Below, in pieces: positions 36,501 through 47,869 of a stretch of 64,000 bases of DNA. This stretch comes from Magnaporthiopsis rhizophila (taxonomy: Eukaryota; Ascomycota; Sordariomycetes; Magnaporthales; Magnaporthaceae): NCBI GenBank assembly GCA_003049465.1, contig PYSS01000010.1, positions 62,001-126,000 of the forward strand. Reading direction: 5' to 3'. The notes beneath the pieces were generated by a model. It had not been told where the DNA came from and searched no databases. It worked only from the letters and a program-made list of their open reading frames with translations. Positions within the stretch are counted from its first letter, which is position 1. Each line of letters starts with the position of its first letter. A program made the translations under genes and the position numbers.

Positions 36501-37219
36501 GTTGGCAAAAGGGTCGAAGCCGCCCATGGTGTGCGTCTCCAGCTTGGGGAGGCCATGGACGATACCACGCTGGCCCATTGCCGCCGCCATGCCTGCGTAC
36601 GTGTGCTCTATATGTGGCTGCATGGGCAGACCGACCAGGCTGGCGTGGCGGCTGTGGCCGTGTGGGTGGCCGGCGTTCATGCGCGCAACGTTGGCAGTGG
36701 CGGCCGCCATCATGGAGATGTGCGCCCCGTCGACATGGCTGATGGTGTTAGCCCTCGGGCGCATGGTTCCGGGGCCGCCGCCCACGCCCGAAACGGTGCT
36801 GCCGGCGATGCTGTTCTTGCGCACGCGGCTGCCGGCGGGCACGGCGCCGCTCGCGCTCTCCCTGCGGTTTCGCGGGCGCGCTGCGGGCGTCGTGGACTGG
36901 TGCAGCTTCTGCTGATGGCGCAGCAGCAGATCCCTGCGGGCGAAGCATCGTGTGCACTCGGGGCACTGGAACGGCTTCTCCTTGGTATGTGACCTCTCGT
37001 GGCGCTTGAGGTGCTCCAGCCGGGCGAAGGAGCGCTGGCACGTCCCGCAGACGTGCGGCCGAGGCTTGTCCGTCTTGGGCGGCGGGAAGTTGTTGGCCGG
37101 CGGCGGAGCCTGTGTGTTGACCGTAATGGAGGAAGCTGTGCCAAGGCATGGAGCGCAAAGATTAGTCCAAGAGTCACTGGGTGGAGGCAAGGGCGTCAAA
37201 ATAGCAGGAGGCAGGGGGG

Positions 37220-37254
<35 letters not shown>

Positions 37255-37483
37255 GAGCTGCCGAGCAGTCATCGGGCAACCCCGAGGTCAGGCTCTCAGG
37301 TGCAATTGGCGCACAAGGGAAGTAATGCCTACCAGATTCCTCAGCGCCCTCGGTCGAGGCTGGCGCAGTGGGTGATGGTGCGGCGGCGAGCTCGGGGTAT
37401 GATGGCTCTGTCTTTACGACGTCGGCCATGACATCCTCAGCCTCGGTGGTCGCCGGAGCGACAGATTCTGGAACAGTTTCCAT
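33507..37483 (-). CDS. C2H2 zinc-finger transcription factor with fungal_trans domain (AmdX/Adr1-like)
   Basis: Two exons (37483-37333, 37135-33507) encode 1,259 residues. The 197-nt intron (donor GTAGGC, acceptor CACAG) splits a Ser codon region, and the join gives EES-ASSITVN. Two adjacent C2H2 fingers lie near residues 75-130 (HVCGTCQRSFARLEHLKRH and FQCPECTRCFARRDLLLRH), followed by a basic region (RPRNRRESASG). A long Met/Gly/His-rich middle leads to a fungal-specific transcription factor domain from about residue 560 (STQDMQRYVAAYLRSFHPHL). A polyglutamine run lies near 34738-34767. The finger spacing and the fungal_trans domain match AmdX of Aspergillus and related Adr1-type regulators, which govern use of alternative carbon and nitrogen sources. 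The target genes here are unknown. An upstream in-frame ATG at 37576 is an alternative start. Confidence 0.88.
37225..37251. repeat. (CAG)9 trinucleotide repeat inside the zinc-finger gene's intron
   Basis: Nine perfect CAG units on the plus strand, hence CTG in the transcript, inside the 197-nt intron of the zinc-finger gene. Confidence 0.95.
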
Positions 37484-38802
37484 GATCGTCGCCTCGTGCT
37501 GGTGGCAGGTCGGCAGACAGGACAGAGCCTCGCTTACTTCCCCGCGATGCTGCTGGCACTTGGAAGACGGACACACAGCTAGCAGAGCTCGACGGTCGTG
37601 GCGAGTGCGGGTAGTCGGCGGCTACGTCAATGCTTGGTATGCAGCTCGGGATCCGTCTAAAGGAGCCGGATGGGCAAGCGGCGGTTGGAGAAGTCGGTGC
37701 GCTGCAGCAGACTTGAGACTCCCGTCTAGTCGGGAAACAGGGTTCTTTCTAGCTGCGGCTGCGGACAGGAGGGAAGCTGCAGGCTGGCTCTGCTCGGTAT
37801 TGGCTGGAAGCTTGTGGGAGCTACAAGCAAGCGGCGGCACAGTGGAAACGAAAGGCGCCGCTGCGGAGGTGCCGGCGAGAGAAGCAGGAATCGGAATTGG
37901 AGAAGGAGGCTGGCGGCAGCATGCTCCTCGCGTATGAGCAGGTATAAATCGGCAGTCTGGCTACAACTTCTCGGGCCGGTCCCCAAACGCAACAAAGCTA
38001 TCAGTTATTCCGTCCAAGCTCTCTGTGCTGCTCAAAAGAAAGCAATAATAATAAAAAAAGAGGAAACAAAAAAAGAACGAAATCTCCATGTGGCGTGGTG
38101 GGAAGGGCGAGGTACAAACGGCGAGGTAAATGGGCCCCGGGAGTGGGAAGCTGGTGGTGGTGGGGGGACAATTGGGACGGGGACTGGCTGGACAGTGCTG
38201 TGGACCCTGTTCGCGGTGGGTCTCCCGGGCTGTGTGGGCGGTTCTGGGATGCCCCTGCCGTGACGCCTGGCAGCGTTCCTGCCTTTTTCTTTCATGATCT
38301 CAGTGCGTGAGAGAGAAGTGTGAGTGGACTTGCGGAGGCGAAATTGACAGGGCCGCCGACACAGTGTGAAGCCAAAATGGCGTTGCATCTGCAGGTGCAG
38401 CGTATCCGCCGCCAGGGAACCTCGCAGGGAGGAGCCTTGGCTGCTGCACAGGGACCTGGAGACGAGCCTAGTCTGGAATCGGCATAGTCCCAGGAGCAGG
38501 GGTCGTTCTTGCGCATACGAGCGAAGAGCACGACCGGGGATTTGGCAGGGAAGACGGCTTACGAGTGTGCCAGCCTGGGTCAAGATCCGAAACCCCCGAC
38601 GAGCCCGCGACGGCCCTGGCGGACAATGGGACTGCTTCCAGCAGGTGCCCTGTTTCCACGATGATGTATTCAATGCCTTTTCGGGATCTGTCTGTACCTA
38701 GCCTGAACGGTGGCCGCTAGGCAGCGACGACGCCAAAGTATAATGCCCACGGCCACCAGTCGATCCGACACGGCCATCGGCAAAAAAAGAAAGGAAAAAG
38801 AA

Positions 38803-38883
38803 CCAAAAAAAAAAAAAAAAAAAAAAAAAGCTGGNNNNNNNNNNNNNNNNNNNNNNNNNNNAAAAAAAAAAAAAAAAAAAAAA
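38803..38883. other. Assembly gap of 27 N flanked by poly-A
   Basis: Bases 38835-38861 are N. A-rich homopolymers lie on both sides (about 38803-38829 and 38862-38883), so the gap is probably a homopolymer-related assembly break. Confidence 0.97.
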
Positions 38884-41101
38884 GTGCTGGATGAGGCCAT
38901 GTCCCGTCGACTTGCTCGACGTCAAACGTCGTTTCTGCTGAAGATTCATCAGCTGGTGGGCCAAGACAAGCTGCCTTGGTTTCGACAGACGGAGGCACTA
39001 GTAGCCGAGCTGCTGTTTCTGCTTGCGTGTGTCAGGCAAGGGGCGAGGCAAGGCAGCGGACGCAAGTGCGCCACTGGTTTTTGTTATTAGCGTGCTGGTG
39101 GCTCTTCAAAACCCGCGCCTATGTACTGTCCCATGCTAGTCTCGACTGATGTGTGCAGTCGGAGCTTAACCTCTGCAGCAGCTTAGTGCCGCCGCCGGGG
39201 CTTGCGCGGAAGCGTGGAACTACTTGAATGGAACGAACCCGTGGGCGATAGTTGGGCCGAGAAAAGCGAAGCGAACCAGCAAAGAGACGATGGCTGGCCT
39301 GTTGGGATGAATGACAGGTCCCTTGACATGCGCCAGAGAAAAGAAACGAGAAGGCGATTTGTTCCGTCGTCTGTTTCCAGTTGGGCACTAGGCCCACGGC
39401 CGTCGTGATCGTGTCGCCATGATCCTCGTCGTGGCTTTTCCGAGAAACGACAAAAGGGCCGAGGATTGTCGATGGGAGACGGGACCAGAACCAGCCAATC
39501 TTTGGGCGTTTCAAGCCTTCAATTCACACCCGGCCACGTCTTTCCACTGCAGGCCTAGCGGGTTAGGTGGTCATGTTACACCGATTGGCAGAAAAAAAAA
39601 AAGAAAGAAAGAAAAAACGGGCGTTCTAGACCTACGGATGCTCGCGTCCTGTTGCGCTCGCACCACCTGGGAAACACGGAACATCCGGAAACGGGAAAAT
39701 CTGGAAAGATCGCGGCAGCCACGACGAGAAGCAAAGAAGAACAAGAAAAGATCTGCGCTGGCAAAACACGGCGAGCTGCAGGACGGAGCTTGATGGATTT
39801 GCAATCCCATGCAGGAGAGAGGCGACCCACACAGCAGGTCCATGTGGTTGATTTGATCAGTTATCGTCAGCGAATTCTGCGTGCCTGTTTGGGGGGATAG
39901 CCTTCATGTTCACCAATGCAACGGATGGAGCTGCGCTGCAGGCTGGCAGCCGAACATGGGGACGAGACAGGCAGGCCAATGGGCAGGCTGCGTCCTGTGC
40001 TCGCCAGACAGGACCCTCCCCTGTCTGCCCTGTTTGCCATACGCACTGGCCATGGATCGAGCGAAAGTCGGCGTGATGGGTGACACTGAACGGTGTCCGT
40101 CCAGGGTGCGGCGTGGGAGCGAAGCCGGGCACAGTACAGTACGAGATCGCCGCCCCAGCGATACGGCCAAAATCTCACTACTCAGCGACAACTTCCTAGG
40201 ATTTATGGATATGATCAAGTCAGGAAGGGAAAGTGGTATTGTGTCGCCTTCGTCCTATGTCCATGTCAGCGACGCCTCCAATCTCTCGGTCAAGTTCTGG
40301 CGGACACCTACTGACGTCCCTGACCATCCACCAATACGCAAGGGCCCATTTCTCCAGTCGCACACCCGGGAGCAGCCCTGTCGGTCTCCTGCACCCGCTT
40401 CCCGCATCGGCCCTTTCTCGTGCTAAGCAGGGAGGCTGGAGAGCACGGGCAAGCCTGGAACCCCATGTTGTGCGTCGTCGTCTGCAGCAGCCAGAGAAGC
40501 CGTAAAGCGAAAACCCCGAAGATTGATTGAGTCTGTTCTCGACCCCCTTCTTTTTCACCTGTACAAGCCAAGTGGGAAAACATAGGGTCACGCCAGACAC
40601 AGACACACACGGTCCAAGTTGAGATGCAGTGGGGACCGTCCGGAAAGATTGGATTGACTGCCAGCAGTCATGTCATCCTGTCTCTTGCCTCTCGCCCGGC
40701 CATCGGCTGGGATTCTTTGCTTCTTCCTCTGGAAGACAGATGGCTGTTTCAAACCGGTACCGACTAGCGCAGCACGCCAACAGCGGCCTCGACGCCTGTG
40801 TGTGGACCGAGAGCGGGTGTCACTCGACTAGTGTCGAGTCCAATAAACCGACCCGCCATTCCATCTTTGCAAACGCTCGTTTCCAAAGAAGGAACGGTTC
40901 CGTCGGCTCGAGTTCGTCTTCTGCTCCCGTTCGCCGACAAAAATCCAATCTGCCTTGGGCGTCATAGAAGCCATCCGTGGTGGTGGATGCTACGCTCGGA
41001 GGCGTCCAGATTGCTTGGCAGCAACCTGTACGCTGCGGCACGGTGCTTGCTTCCGTTGAGACCCTCCCGCCCGTCCACGGGTTGTTCCCACCCGTAGAAA
41101 G

Positions 41102-41120
41102 CCCGCCCGCCCGCCCGCCC
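41102..41120 (-). repeat. Potential G-quadruplex: five GGG runs with one-base spacers
   Basis: The plus strand has five CCC runs separated by single G bases, so the minus strand reads as five GGG runs separated by C. This exceeds the standard four-run G-quadruplex pattern with loops of one base. Confidence 0.8.
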
Positions 41121-44100
41121 GCCGCTGCTATTGATAACGTCGACCCAGCAAGGACCCTGAAACCTCTGATGACGCCTCCCCCCAAGCCGTCGACGAGAAT
41201 AGCTGGACGCTAACGTGAACGGCTAACGGGTTTGTAGCAAAGCTTGCGTGTTATCGAACTCTGTTCCCCGCCGAACACATTCTGGCGGCTATTCACAAAA
41301 TGGCAGCAAACGGGCAGCAGCTTTGGCCTGTGCACAATCCGGCTAGTGCAAGCACCTCCCAGGGTGCCATGGCATTGCAGCGTCACATTTTCATATCCTC
41401 GTGCATGGAGCTCCTGGACGGTAGGCGCTCGGGTTGGCCAATGGCTCCCAGAATGTCTTTTTTTTTTTCCCGTACTCGGCTGCGTCTCTTTTTTCCTACC
41501 TCTACGAATCAGACAAGGGCCCGACTGCCAGCCACAGGTCCAAGCCATGCAGGCTTCTGCCCTGCCTTGTCTTGCCATCGACATCGGAACCAGCCTAGTG
41601 TCCGCCCGAGTGTCCATCCAACTTCTTTTGCCGGCCCACTCCCCTCTCATAATAACGATCTGCAGGGCAAGCCGAGGACTCTGTACGTACTGACTGCATG
41701 TACGTACTCCAAGGCGCGGACGAGATCGAGCGCCGTGCGTGGCTTCCACGATCCACCCACCATCTTTGCCGGCCGTGCTTGCCCGGCGGCACAGCTACTT
41801 TACCTGTAAATAGCTAGGAAGGTAGGTACATAGTCGACCAACCGGAGCCCGAGTCCGGCCGAGCAATAAGAAAATGTCGCGGCAAACGAGTTGTATGCAG
41901 CCATGTAGCCTCCATTCTATCCCAGCCGTCCCCGGTGCCGAGTGGCAGGCCATGGTAGCAACAGGGAAGGCGACTTGCTCGTAGCGTAACACCTGTTGAT
42001 ATTTGCACTTTATTTTGTTCACGATTGCATTCGCCACGTCCAAGGGGCACGCCCGAGCCGGACGGACCAGGTCCGCAATATGCCCCCGATGTGGCACTGC
42101 CGAGGTCAATCCCGATCAGCTTGCTGATCGGCCGCCCGACGGGAAAAGCTAACTTCTGTTGAATGCTTCCCTCTCTCTCTCCAACGCGCATTTATATACC
42201 CTCGCTTCCGCGGGCGGCTCGACATTTACTACCACGACGCAGCAACCGACCGGAGAGACCGTTAGCGCCCGCAGAGCCCAGATTCAGCCTCGCGAATAGC
42301 CGCCAGCACTTCCAGATTACGGCAAGCATGTTTCCTTAGCTCGGCTCGGGGTGGCCTTGCCGCCGCTAGTGCATAGATGGGGCGATATCACCAGACGCAG
42401 GACGGTCAAAGCCAATGTTCCGGCCAGCCAGCCACCTGGCCATGATTGCAGGCGATACCCAGCAAGACATTCTGCAGCATCAATGCCCACCGGGCCTAAC
42501 AAAGCCAGCGGATGCCGGCATGCGAAAAGCCGCATTTCTGCCGGAGATAAAGCGCCCCAAGCATGGACATCAGCATCCCTCCGCGAGCGGGCCCTGAAGG
42601 AACGAACACGCCCTGTGCAGTCACCGAGATACACTGTTCCCGTGCCCAGACTCTCCATCTCCGTGGCCCTGGCTGGCTTTGGCCCTGGCTCTGGCCCAGC
42701 GAGAGTGGTACGGTACCCACTGCTGGAGGATCTCGTTTTTCCCCACGAAAAAAAAAAAAAAAAACAAATCTGGAATTGGAAATGTGGTGCGCGAAATAGT
42801 GGGCAAAGCCGAGATTCATTACAGTACATAGGCGCCGAAACGGCCCCGTAGTGGAGGAAATTCCCATGGGAGAAGCGAGGTGAGAAAGCGAAGTTGTCGT
42901 TTCACCTCTGGGACCACCGCAAACCGGCTGTTGTCAGAACGAGTTGCTCCGTTTCGGCACATCCTGCTGCAAACAACGTGGGAGAGGTTTGGAACTTGCT
43001 GTGATGGTGATGAATGGGCTCCTCGACTTTGGACTAGGATAGCAATGGTGTCGTCAACTATGGAGGCATTTTGCCCATCGCGAAAATGTACCAAACCTGG
43101 ACAGAGGCGCCTGTTCATGGATGCTTTAAAATCGCGCCGGCATCAAGCTTGCTGGATGCGACGGAGGACTTGCCAGAAAGAGGCCTAGCTCTACAGCCCA
43201 CCCAAGGAAAAAACAAAAGGTGCACCAATAATGGGACATGTTTGGCCGAACGAGGGTAGCGTAGCATTCCAGACGGGTTTGGAGAAAAAAAAGGGACTGG
43301 GACTCGGCTGGGACTCGACTGCATTTTCTCCAGATTGCTTTCTCCAACTTTTCTCCAAATTGCTCCATCGCGGCCCCCGCGGTGCCTGCAGTGACGTGGT
43401 CTGTGCCTTTTTGGGGATGCGAGGGAAGGAAAGCACAGGCCGGCAAAAGAAAGACCGGGTCCCCCAGGGTGTGCGATATGGATATGGTATGGTCCTTTGC
43501 CATGGAGAGGCTGTCTGTCGGTCGGTCGGTTCAAACTTCAAGTCAGGTGGCCGTTGTGCATTTTCCATCCGCTCCCAAAGTTGACCCGTTCAGGCTCGGC
43601 CGCTCCACCCGTCCCCACACCCGCCAACCAAACCGTGGCGGCTTTTGGGAAAGAAACGACGCGCTGGCAGGGCACGTCGGGATGGATCTGATCTGGGGTG
43701 TACCTAGGGTGGGTTTGTTTTCCCGCACAAACTGCTTGCTTACACGCATCCATTGGTTTGCCGGTAGAGGTTTAGGCTTATTTTACAAACTTGCAACCGG
43801 AAAAAGAAAAGGGGGAAAAAGTGATCAGGTGTCCGTTTGGATGCTGCTGTTGCGGGTCCAACACGCACTCTTTGCAGGACACACACCTTGGCTGGGTTTC
43901 CGAAGGAATGTGTTTTGGAGAATGCGTCCCAACTTGCCGGGATGGCGACGTCCCCTCTTTTTCTTTGCATGGCTGGCTTGCAGCCGGTTTGACATACCTA
44001 GGTAGACAACCTAGAGGAAGGAGCAGCAATGAAGCTGGCAATGGCTTGCATTTCTTCGACTGTAATTTTTAGCAAGCGCCATTTCTATTCTCTGCCTTTG

Positions 44101-45842
44101 CCTAGGTACCCAGTCGGTAACACCTTCCCGCTCCCGTACCATGTTCCCCGGCAATCTCACTCATCGGTTTTTCCATGGTCGGTCAACCTAACACCTGACC
44201 GGTGGCACAGTGTGAACATCCACGGTCGCCTTTCTGGTGGATCCCGAGCAGCCAGGGGGGGATGAGGAGTGGGGCCGTCCAGGCCAGGGTCCTCACAGTG
44301 TTTTCTTTTTTTTTTACGATTACCTAGGCCCAGAACCCTGCTTGGCCGGGTTCCTCCTTCCCTGTGCTCTCGTCACCTCGGCTTTGCGTTGGCAAGGGTC
44401 CATCATCACACCGGGGTCGCGGTCACCCGCTGTTGCAGAGGCGCAGCATATACGCAGTAGCATTGTGGGCGTAGAGCGAACTGTATTTACGTCTTCTGCG
44501 TACTGGCCACTCCCAGGTAGGGTAGGTACCTGATGCACCAGCTGTTTCGCGAAAAAGGGTGCGTCATTCATCGATGTCCTTTTGACATCCATCTCCAAAG
44601 AAAGAACCCAGCACATGCCGCAAAGCACGAGCCACCCGCGCTGCCTGCTGCCCCTGTTACCCCAGACTTTTCCAACCAACCAAAAAGAACACCGACACGG
44701 ACAGCTGGCAATCGAGAAAAAAAGCAAAATCCTAAAAAAAGGAAGGGTGGGCAGGAACAAGTAAAACGGGCAACGCACGAACACATGACAAGTCGCATGA
44801 ACCGCCCGGTAGGCCGTGCACAATACAATGGCAGCGACTGGTCCCTCTGACTGCCCTGCCCCCAAATCGAAACGGCCCGGGGGCTCGAGGCTGGGACGCA
44901 GCTGCTCCTCTGCTTCCTCCAGGATTTGGAAAGAGCTGCAGGTGTGGGTTGGATCGACGATGGGCCAACCGTTGACGTCGGGCCTATTGGGAGCTGCCTC
45001 AGCAACTCCAAGACCGAGGTGGTGGGGTGCGCCTTTTGGCTGGATTTCCATTGGTCAATCGGAATGGAGCTCTCTCACACGCACGCCGCCGCCGCCGCCA
45101 CGCAGCGGAAAAGAGCTCCATCGCCAAGCAAGCTGGCCGCTTCTCCAATCAGGCAGCTCGTCTCGCAGACGTGCCACCTTTTCCAATGCGTCGTCGCATC
45201 GTCTCGGTGTCACTTGGATTTTGCGCTTCCCGGTTGGACGGGTTAATGAGCGGCGAGAGCAGGAAAAAAGAAACTGACGTCTTTTCTTGCAGCAAGATCG
45301 TCGCGCCCTTTCCAGGTCTAGCCACTCGTATTTTCAGCGTTCTTCGTATGCCTTCCGTATGCCAATGACACATCCATGAGAGCCGTCGGTAGCCACCGCA
45401 GCTTGTGCCGCAGGTCTGCGGCTCTGGGCCCCATCGCCGCCCTTGCTTGACGTGCAGTTGTCGGCCCACCACCCCACGACGGCCGCCGTCTGTGTTTCTG
45501 GACCCGGCGAGCCAGCCTGCCCAGCCGGGGCTTGAGCCATTTCCAACGCTCTGTGAGGGTGAAGGGAATGCCAATATATCCACACTGCTGGGAGAGAGCC
45601 GGGAGGTCCGACAGTGGGTATGGTGATCTGGCTGGGCAAATCGGCGTCGTAAGACTGATGCCGAACGAAAAGGAAAGAGCTCGGGAGGATTTGGGCCAAC
45701 GTTGGTTGTGTCGAGGCTGCCAGATCCGCTTCATCCGGGCGAGACGCTTGGCTGCAGCCACAGTCCACTGCCATTGTACCGTCAGCAGCACCACAGCTGG
45801 GCGAGAGTGAGTGAGTGTTCGGTTATGCACGCCAGAGCCGAG

Positions 45843-45853
45843 CTCTCTCGCCG

Positions 45854-45862
<9 letters not shown>
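45843..45862. repeat. 20-bp perfect palindrome at the edge of the GA microsatellite
   Basis: CTCTCTCGCC is followed directly by GGCGAGAGAG, a perfect inverted repeat with no spacer, overlapping the start of the GA run. Confidence 0.9.

Positions 45863-45929
<67 letters not shown>
45856..45929. repeat. (GA)n microsatellite, about 36 units
   Basis: Uninterrupted GA dinucleotide repeat of about 73 bp. It creates artificial poly(Arg-Glu) and poly(Ser-Leu) reading frames that should not be taken as genes. Confidence 0.97.
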
Positions 45930-45931
<2 letters not shown>

Positions 45932-47869
45932 CTTCGTGGTGCTCCGGCATCCTGCCCATAGTACCGTATGCAGCTTTGGTTCCCGCCAATATCGTCCCGC
46001 TGCATCCCAATATCGTATTTGGGGGAGAAGCACACCCAGCATACAGAACGGCACGGCTTGCCATTTGCCACTCACAGCAACCTGCATCGATTGGACGGCT
46101 TTTTGTAGAAAGCACTATACGGGGGGCACAGCCAGGCGAGGCAGGGGAACGAGCGCCCTTCCCGGGCCCTTAGCCGTGTGCGCGGGCTGTTTTGCGAGCT
46201 TCCAGATTGGACCTGCAGAGGAAATCGTACGTGGCGATATTCAAAGGCCAGTTTTTCTGGCCTGCCCACCACACCATCACCAAGCACTCGAAGCCAACAG
46301 CAACCACACTTAAAAGGCCCGTTGTAGGAGTGGAGCGTAGGATTCCATGACGTGCTCGGTATGCCGGCCAGAGCCAAGAAGACTGCTTTCCCCATAATGG
46401 GCTCGTTCCTCCGGCACTATCCAAACCCGAGGGAGGGTAGGTATGTAGGTGGTGATGTCGACAAGCCAGCAGGCAGCGGCAGGGTCAGCTGGCGCCGGAA
46501 CCCGAACGACGAGGCCTGGCCCGCCGCTACATACATAATAAACATGCAAGGCGCGCCTCGGCAGTGGAGACGCCATGCACACCGGTGACAAGGTCTGGTC
46601 GACGGCTGGGGCCAATCGCGTCTTGCTACGGGAACACGGTTAAACTGCCCAGGACTCGTTTGGTATTCGCTCGTCTCGCCACAGCACTACAGTACTACCT
46701 CTGCCGCGGCTGTCTGGGCACAAGAACTCTGCCGTGTAGGGTACGATAGTGGGTGGCCTGCTTTGTTGACCATAGGTAGGTAATTAGCTGTGGGCCCGCT
46801 GTACCCAGTATGGTGTGCTGCGCATGTGCTGCAACTGCCACCCAACGTCCGTTCCAGCCGACCATTTTCCAGTTCACGGTATTTTTTTTTGCTCCTTTTT
46901 GGTTCTTGTCTGCATGTACTATAGCTCCTTTTACACCATTCCACGCGGCCATCGCCTTCTTGGCCATGTTGCACTTGGTCCAGCCAGTTCGCTCGGCAAA
47001 ACGAACGGGAGAGAGGGCAATGGTTGCCGCCCAGTAACTCCCGCCTTTCCAAACTGCACTATCCCGGCTAACATCGCGGAGCCTCAACGGACACTGAACC
47101 CATATTCGAAGCCAGGAATGCCAGTCCGGCTCGCAGCCCACTAATGGGCCGTTGGGCCGGCCCAGACGACACCCCAAGTGGGTATTCTCTCCCACCAAAC
47201 AAGCCACGGCGGCTGAGGTCGAAAGGCCGTCACAGCGCACGCCTGCCCTTGAGCGCACACACCCACACGCTTCCATCGCCACGCTCGCCACACCCTTTCA
47301 CCCGTCGGGTATTTCCCATCTCCCTCCAAATGGGTTCAAGGGAAATTTGTTTTCCCTTTGCGGTCTTCTCTCACGTCCGTTGGTGTTGGCCACTACCACA
47401 CACCATCTCCAACGTCACCCTCCATCACCTCTGAGTGCGTCGTTCCAATGGCGAAAAGAGTCAGGATGCGGAAGGAGATTGACCGGCTGCGTGCTATTGA
47501 AGAATGGCGGCGAGTAGCATCAGTTTGTTCCGCCACACGACTTTCTTCCGATCCTTTATCGGGAGTCACCCTCGTTGCCCACCAGGTGAACCCAGTGGGC
47601 GGCGTTTCGGTTAATCTATCCCGAGATGCCTTGCGAATTCGAGTCCCATACGTTTTGGGATAGGTGTGATGTGAAGGAATGTGTCTAATGACCAGGAAAT
47701 GTCACCAATGTCCTCAACTCCATCACAACGCCAGATCCAAATACACGATAGTATGCAAAATAGCAGCCGAATGACGCCAGTTTATAATCCCACAAATGTT
47801 TGTCTGATCCAAACTCATCTGTACCACCCTGTCCCGATGTGCTCCACATCTTGCTGCCGTCTTCCATCC

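Larger units (their letters stand above)
37484..47869. other. About 10 kb without recognisable genes
   Basis: Both strands were scanned. Frames of 150-265 codons occur (for example 43382-44005, 44320-45051, 45318-46115, 46695-47291), but none resembles a protein family and their composition looks random. The stretch contains a 27-N gap, A/T homopolymers (for example A16 at 42749-42764), a (CCCG) run, and a long GA microsatellite. It lies 5' of the zinc-finger gene and 3' of the STAND gene, so it may hold long regulatory DNA, long UTRs or non-coding transcripts. None of these can be shown from sequence. Confidence 0.5.

Noticed and set aside
43382..44005. 207-codon frame in the gene-empty region
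   Set aside because: No recognisable domain, no splice support, random-looking composition.
45856..45929. CRISPR-like or minisatellite array
   Set aside because: Simple dinucleotide repeat without spacers, in a eukaryotic genome.
45318..46115. 265-codon frame with poly(Ser-Leu) run
   Set aside because: Produced by the GA microsatellite, which is open in many frames.
47570..47665. Possible tRNA or small RNA near a GCGAATTCGAGTCC stretch
   Set aside because: No cloverleaf could be folded; only a weak hairpin is seen.
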